A stretch of 39,275 bases of DNA, taken from contig WAOO01000127.1 in NCBI GenBank assembly GCA_015521195.1, positions 1-39,275 of the forward strand. The letters are read 5' to 3'. Below the pieces are notes generated by a model that was not told where the DNA came from, made no database searches, and saw only the letters and a program-made list of their open reading frames with translations. Numbering within the stretch: position 1 is the stretch's first letter; every line of letters begins with the position of its first letter. Positions 35,493-39,275 of the stretch are shown here, piece after piece. Source of the DNA: Pyrolobus sp. (GTDB taxonomy: Archaea > Thermoproteota > Thermoprotei_A > Sulfolobales > Pyrodictiaceae). Both the position numbers and the translations under genes were made by a program.

Positions 35493-37478
35493 CTAATCCT
35501 CACCTGTTCCAGGCTTTCCCCGGATTCCTATTAGGGTGTCAAGTGTGTCTTTGAATCTGCGCCACCATTCTAGGTGCGCCTTAGGGTCTTTCATTAGCCT
35601 CTCTGCCCACTCTAGGTAGCCTATCTCGGCTGCTATGGTTGCGAGGAGGTCTCGGGTTCTGGCCGTCTCCCAGGGTGTTGGCTCGGCGCCTGCTGCCTTG
35701 GAGTATCTCGCTATCTCCCTGTACATCTTCTTTGCATGCTCTCTAAGCGGCTTATCCGCCTCTAGCATCTCCGCGTAGAGCTGCTGGATTAGCTTCTCTA
35801 GCCAGCCTCGGTGGAAGCGGCAGAAGCCAGCGTTGTCGACGAGGTACTCGTTTATAATGCGTTCGTAGCTGGTTTTAGCGTACTCCTCCGGCTCCATGAA
35901 GGTTGGGTGGTAGTTGGTCCAGTATTTGCCGGTGACGTATACGGGTGCTATGAGGCCGGGCGTCCAGTAGAGGTTCGGCGTCATATAGCCCCTGTCACCG
36001 AAGGCGGCGTATACCAGTATGTCTCTCGCCTCGGGCCTACTCCCTGCAAGCTTGGCCGCTGTCGCCCGCAGCCCATTCTTTGCCAGCTCTTCTAGCAGGG
36101 GGCAGCCGGCTCCACCCTCGTAGAAGACCTTGCGGATTAGCCTCTCTGCTATCCGGGCGTTCCTGGCGCTGCACTCTCTCGGCTTCTCGGCGAGGAGTAT
36201 GGGGTCCCAGCAGGGCTGCTCGTCTATACACGCGTCTCTAGGGTCTATCAGGTTCTTTGCAGCCGCTTCTAACAGCCATGCGACCCAGTATCCCGCTTCT
36301 ATCGCATCGGCGCCCGCCGCGTCGACCAGCTCCACGAGGCGGCGCGTCTCCTCGAAGACAACTATTCCCGAGAACGGCCCCAGCGCGTTGAAAGGCTCGT
36401 AGTCCACCTTTGACCCTCTCACTATCTTCTTGCAATTCGCGGGGCAGGGTTCGCCGCAGGTCTTCCAGTTCCTGGGGTTACTCCCGGCAACCTCCTGGAA
36501 GGGCCTCCAGAAGTACTCGAGTACCGTCTCGAGGAGTTTGAGCCTAGCGACCTTGGCGAGGTAGATGCTGGAATAGCCTAGCATCGGTATGAGCTCCCGG
36601 TAGTGTACGTAGTTTACTCCGAAGGTTCCGCCCGTGCCGAGCTTCTCGTCAAAACGGTACTTCTTGGTCTTCTCGAGTACAAGGCGGCCGTAGGGCTCTC
36701 CGGTAACCCTCCTCGCAACCTCCTCGATGAGGCGCCGGTCTCCGAGCTTAGGGTTGAGCTTCTCTGGCCTCCACGAGCCACCGGCCAGTATCGCTGCCAC
36801 GCCATGCGCGCGGAGCAGGACTGTGCCCGGCCCACCCCTAGCGGCTATATCGATGAAGCCTCTCCAGACCTCGAGGGTTGCCGGGTCATAGTGTATCGAG
36901 ACTATCCCGCCTATCGGCGTGTAGAGGGCAGCCGGGCCCGTCACCAGCACGGCGGGCTTAGCTCTCCTTACGAACCCCGAATACGCGTGTAGCAGGTGCT
37001 CGGCCAGCGCGTATACCCCTCCTTTATCGAAGAGTCTCCGCACGTCTACGCCGAGAGCCTCAACATCGACCTTCTTGACTCCCTCCTCGCCACCCTCAAC
37101 GATTACCACGGAGGGCTCTTCTGCATACCCTCGTATAATCAGCGCGTGCGCCCCCATCCCCCTCATCCTCTCGCCCACACCGCCTACCGTGCTAACGTGG
37201 AGCGTCCTCGAGACGGGGCTCCTGAAGACGACGACGCCCCTGTTCGAGCCGAAGAGGGGTGAGCCGGTGAACGGCCCAAGGCCTATGACTACAACGTTCT
37301 TGTCGGAGAGCGGGTCGTGCCTCCACGTCTCTTCCTCAACGTGGAGCTTCACGCCGAGGTCTACAGGGCCGAGTATGTCGCCCTCGCCCAGCCTATACTC
37401 TCGCAGCATCCACCTCCCGGTGGAGGCGTCGACCTCTACCACACGGTATGTCGCCGGCAAGCCTACACCGTTATACAT
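35493..37478 (-). CDS. Aldehyde ferredoxin oxidoreductase (AOR)-family tungsten enzyme
   Basis: AOR-family enzymes oxidise aldehydes (or related substrates) to acids with ferredoxin, using a tungstopterin and one 4Fe-4S cluster. The 661-residue protein has the N-terminal pterin-binding domain (VVVIGLGPFTGSPLFGSNRG then a GGVGERMRGMGAHALIIRGY stretch), the iron-sulfur motif TCGEPCPANCK near residue 341, DAAGADAIEAGYW, and the fourth cysteine in NAGFCRFHRG near 552. The spacing is C-x3-C-x3-C instead of the C-x2-C-x3-C of the Pyrococcus AOR type. The ATG at 37478 gives the family N-terminus; earlier in-frame codons overlap the divergent NSUN gene. Substrate cannot be assigned, and a tungsten transporter or cofactor gene is not nearby. 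Confidence 0.9.
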   Translation of the reverse strand: MYNGVGLPATYRVVEVDASTGRWMLREYRLGEGDILGPVDLGVKLHVEEETWRHDPLSDKNVVVIGLGPFTGSPLFGSNRGVVVFRSPVSRTLHVSTVGGVGERMRGMGAHALIIRGYAEEPSVVIVEGGEEGVKKVDVEALGVDVRRLFDKGGVYALAEHLLHAYSGFVRRAKPAVLVTGPAALYTPIGGIVSIHYDPATLEVWRGFIDIAARGGPGTVLLRAHGVAAILAGGSWRPEKLNPKLGDRRLIEEVARRVTGEPYGRLVLEKTKKYRFDEKLGTGGTFGVNYVHYRELIPMLGYSSIYLAKVARLKLLETVLEYFWRPFQEVAGSNPRNWKTCGEPCPANCKKIVRGSKVDYEPFNALGPFSGIVVFEETRRLVELVDAAGADAIEAGYWVAWLLEAAAKNLIDPRDACIDEQPCWDPILLAEKPRECSARNARIAERLIRKVFYEGGAGCPLLEELAKNGLRATAAKLAGSRPEARDILVYAAFGDRGYMTPNLYWTPGLIAPVYVTGKYWTNYHPTFMEPEEYAKTSYERIINEYLVDNAGFCRFHRGWLEKLIQQLYAEMLEADKPLREHAKKMYREIARYSKAAGAEPTPWETARTRDLLATIAAEIGYLEWAERLMKDPKAHLEWWRRFKDTLDTLIGIRGKPGTGED

Positions 37479-37542
37479 GATGGGTGCGATGCTAGGATAA
37501 GAAGGGAGTAGGCGTCCACACGCATAGTGGAAAAAGCGCGCC

Positions 37543-38814
37543 ATGCTACCCTGGAGGGAGACGCTAAGAGTCATACTGGAGGCTCTCGAGGAAGCCAGGA
37601 GGGTCAAGCCAGCCTCGTGGGCTGCTAGGAGGGTTTTGATACGCAGGGGGCTTGCCGGTAAGCCCGTTGACCGTTTCGTAACAGGGGTTGTCACGGGGTT
37701 TGCGAGAGGCTCGAGGATAGCAGAGGAGGTGTGTCGGCGCACCTACGGGCGCCTCTGTGGCAGCGGGAGGCTGGGGCTACTCCTACAGCTTCACGTCTAT
37801 GTACAGGCTGTTGATGACAGGATGCGGGTGGAGGCTAGGGAGCGTCTACTCGAAGCCATTGAGGAGGAGATTAGACGGCATGGTGTTGAGCCACGCCGCG
37901 TGAACGCCTCTCGCGTGGGAGGCCTCCCCGTCGCCAGGTGGATATACGAGGAGCTTGTAGGCGCGTGGGGGAGGCTTCGAGCTGAGAGCGTTTTGAGGCA
38001 TATGGCTGGAGGGAGGCGAATCCACTGGTTCCGCGTGAACCCCCTAAGGGCTCGCAACCCTGAAGCCCTCTACGAGAAGATACTCGGCATGATAGAAGGC
38101 CGGGGTGGCGCAAGCAGCCTGGTCCCCCTGGGCTTCTACGTGGAAGGCCCCATCCCCCGCGGCCTAGCCAGGCTGCTCGACGAGGGGGTTGTTGTCGCGC
38201 AGGATGAGTCGGCGGCTGTCGCGGCCCTGCTCCTAGACCCGAGGCCGGGGGAGCTCATAGTGGATATGTGTGCAGCCCCCGGCGGCAAGACGAGCATGTT
38301 GGCTGCGTTGACGGGCAACCGCGCCAGGATGGTCTCGATAGAGGTTAGCCCGTCGAGGGCTAGGAGCATGGAGAAGCGGCTACGGAAGCTCGGAGCCCGC
38401 GTCGAGATCATCGTGGCGGATGCTAGGGATGCGCCGAGGCTTCTCGGCGAGGGCGTAGCAGATGCGGTACTATTGGACCCTCCCTGTACCTCGACCGGCG
38501 TGCTGGACAAGAGCCCGGATGCGAGGTGGCTCGAGAGGGGCTCGCTAGAGAGGCTTACGCGGCTCCAGCGGGAGCTGCTGCATGCGGCGGTTAGGCTGGT
38601 TAAGCCTGGCGGCAGGATACTATACTCGACGTGCAGCCTCCTCCCCGCCGAGAACGAGCTCCTAGTCTACGATGTTATGGGCGAGGAGAGGGTCTACGAG
38701 GAGCATCTCCCAAGCGTCTACGAAGCCTCTCCCTACATGCCGTCCGCGCGGAGGTCCTGGCCGGATAGGCACAGGACGGGTGGCATGTTCTACGCTATGC
38801 TCGTGAAGGGGTAG
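37543..38814 (+). CDS. RsmB/NOP2/NSUN-family RNA m5C methyltransferase
   Basis: This enzyme would put a methyl group on C5 of cytosine in tRNA or rRNA. The 423-residue protein has an N-terminal helical (NusB-like) section and a Rossmann domain with VDMCAAPGGKTSMLAAL near residues 242-258, the acidic SIEVSPSRA, LLDPPCTSTGVL with the motif IV cysteine near 315, and ILYSTCSLLPAENE with the catalytic motif VI cysteine at 364. Both catalytic cysteines are present. The start is ATG 37543, divergent from the AOR gene with 64 nt between them. The substrate (tRNA or rRNA position) cannot be told from the sequence. Confidence 0.93.
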   Translation: MLPWRETLRVILEALEEARRVKPASWAARRVLIRRGLAGKPVDRFVTGVVTGFARGSRIAEEVCRRTYGRLCGSGRLGLLLQLHVYVQAVDDRMRVEARERLLEAIEEEIRRHGVEPRRVNASRVGGLPVARWIYEELVGAWGRLRAESVLRHMAGGRRIHWFRVNPLRARNPEALYEKILGMIEGRGGASSLVPLGFYVEGPIPRGLARLLDEGVVVAQDESAAVAALLLDPRPGELIVDMCAAPGGKTSMLAALTGNRARMVSIEVSPSRARSMEKRLRKLGARVEIIVADARDAPRLLGEGVADAVLLDPPCTSTGVLDKSPDARWLERGSLERLTRLQRELLHAAVRLVKPGGRILYSTCSLLPAENELLVYDVMGEERVYEEHLPSVYEASPYMPSARRSWPDRHRTGGMFYAMLVKG

Positions 38815-38873
38815 CGGCCGAGGCAGAGGTTTAACGAGTAAAACGCCGAGCATAGGGCGAATGGTGGTCTAGT

Positions 38874-39275
38874 CTGCCGGAGAGGATACGCTTCGGGCCG
38901 GCCGGCAAACCGACAGTGATGAAGAGCGGCGACTACGTGAAAGCAGTCGAGATAGTGGCTAAGATGGGGCTAGACGCTCTTGAATACGAGGCTGTGAGGG
39001 GTGTGCGCATCAGCGAGAAGAAGGCCGTCGAGCTGAAAAGGGCTGCAATGGAGCATAATGTGCTGCTATCGATGCACGCCCCCTATTTCATCAACTTCGC
39101 GTCCCCGAACGAGGATACGGTGAAGAAGAGCCAGCAGAGGCTCCTAGCAGCCCTGAAGGCCGCGCACCTCATGGGGGCATACGTCGTTGTCTTCCACCCG
39201 GGCTACTACAAGGACAATCCGAGTAGAGAAGCCGCGTTGAAGAGGACTATCGAGAACCTGCGCCCAGTATACGAG
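38874..39275 (+). CDS. Endonuclease IV-like TIM-barrel protein, 5' part only; CTG start
   Basis: The window ends 134 codons into this gene. The translation has IRFGPAGKPT at the N-terminus, MGLDALEYEAVRGVRIS, SMHAPYFINFASPNEDTVKK and YVVVFHPGYYKDNPS. These contain two of the metal-binding histidines of the AP endonuclease family 2 (Nfo) fold. A TAG stop lies in frame at 38853-38855 and no ATG, GTG or TTG occurs before the conserved IRFGPAG. The first canonical codon (GTG 38916) would delete it. The only plausible initiator is CTG 38874, with GGTGG exactly 6 nt upstream, the same layout as in tgtA. Whether it is a true AP endonuclease or a sugar-isomerase relative needs the missing C-terminus. 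Confidence 0.8.
   Translation, partial: MPERIRFGPAGKPTVMKSGDYVKAVEIVAKMGLDALEYEAVRGVRISEKKAVELKRAAMEHNVLLSMHAPYFINFASPNEDTVKKSQQRLLAALKAAHLMGAYVVVFHPGYYKDNPSREAALKRTIENLRPVYE

Overview
The window looks like chromosome of a hyperthermophilic crenarchaeon, most plausibly Desulfurococcales near Pyrodictium, Hyperthermus or Pyrolobus. This is inferred from gene content (thermosome, Cdc48, FEN-1, HerA, the RNA polymerase subunit Rpo8, archaeosine tRNA-guanine transglycosylase, an Ahb-type siroheme decarboxylase, a tungsten AOR-family enzyme), from GC-rich DNA with very short spacers, from TATA-type promoters, and from frequent GTG and TTG starts. No species call can be proved without a database search.

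Layout. 1-7379: a DEAD-box helicase cut by the window edge, a very long CcmF-like cytochrome c assembly protein, a PDO-fold protein without redox cysteines, an archaeal riboflavin-pathway reductase, an isoprenylcysteine-methyltransferase-like membrane protein and two orphans. 7424-12188: a tight operon cdc48 - small wHTH-like protein - fen1 - pcm - DUF371. 12193-16212: a Trm5-like methyltransferase diverging from NAD kinase, tRNA-Arg(CCT), two unrecognised partner proteins, and a degenerate TtuA/Ncs6-like gene diverging from the thermosome. 16175-20488: thermosome, AK6-like kinase, and on the other strand a HerA with N-terminal membrane segments and rpo8. 20556-25781: an archaeosine TGT split into two overlapping genes, a PAC2 proteasome-assembly chaperone, the DNA repair protein Nre, a probable C/D-box sRNA overlapping the nre stop codon, and a fused AhbA-AhbB decarboxylase. 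25740-27011: cobS, a small orphan, and an intron-containing tRNA-Pro(GGG). 27096-35233: a cell-surface region with a 1445-residue beta-propeller plus nine-repeat protein, an Hsp20, a membrane-anchored Ig-like protein, a filament or cannula-like secreted protein and a pilin-like protein. 35316-39275: tRNA-Asn(GTT), an AOR-family oxidoreductase, an RsmB/NSUN m5C methyltransferase and the start of an endonuclease IV-like gene.

How the genes fit together. Several products belong to protein quality control (Cdc48 and PAC2, both with C-terminal HbYX-type tails, thermosome, Hsp20, Pcm). Others belong to RNA modification (TGT, Trm5-like, NSUN, the sRNA), replication and repair (FEN-1, Nre, HerA, endonuclease IV-like) and tetrapyrrole/cytochrome biology (AhbAB, CobS, CcmF). 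The most unusual signals are two genes that appear to start at CTG, each exactly 6 nt after a GGTGG; three probable pseudo-enzymes (cysteine-less PDO, PP-loop-less TtuA-like protein, Trm5-like protein with an altered NLP motif); the surface cluster; an inverted repeat at the thermosome start region; and the sRNA fused to a stop codon.
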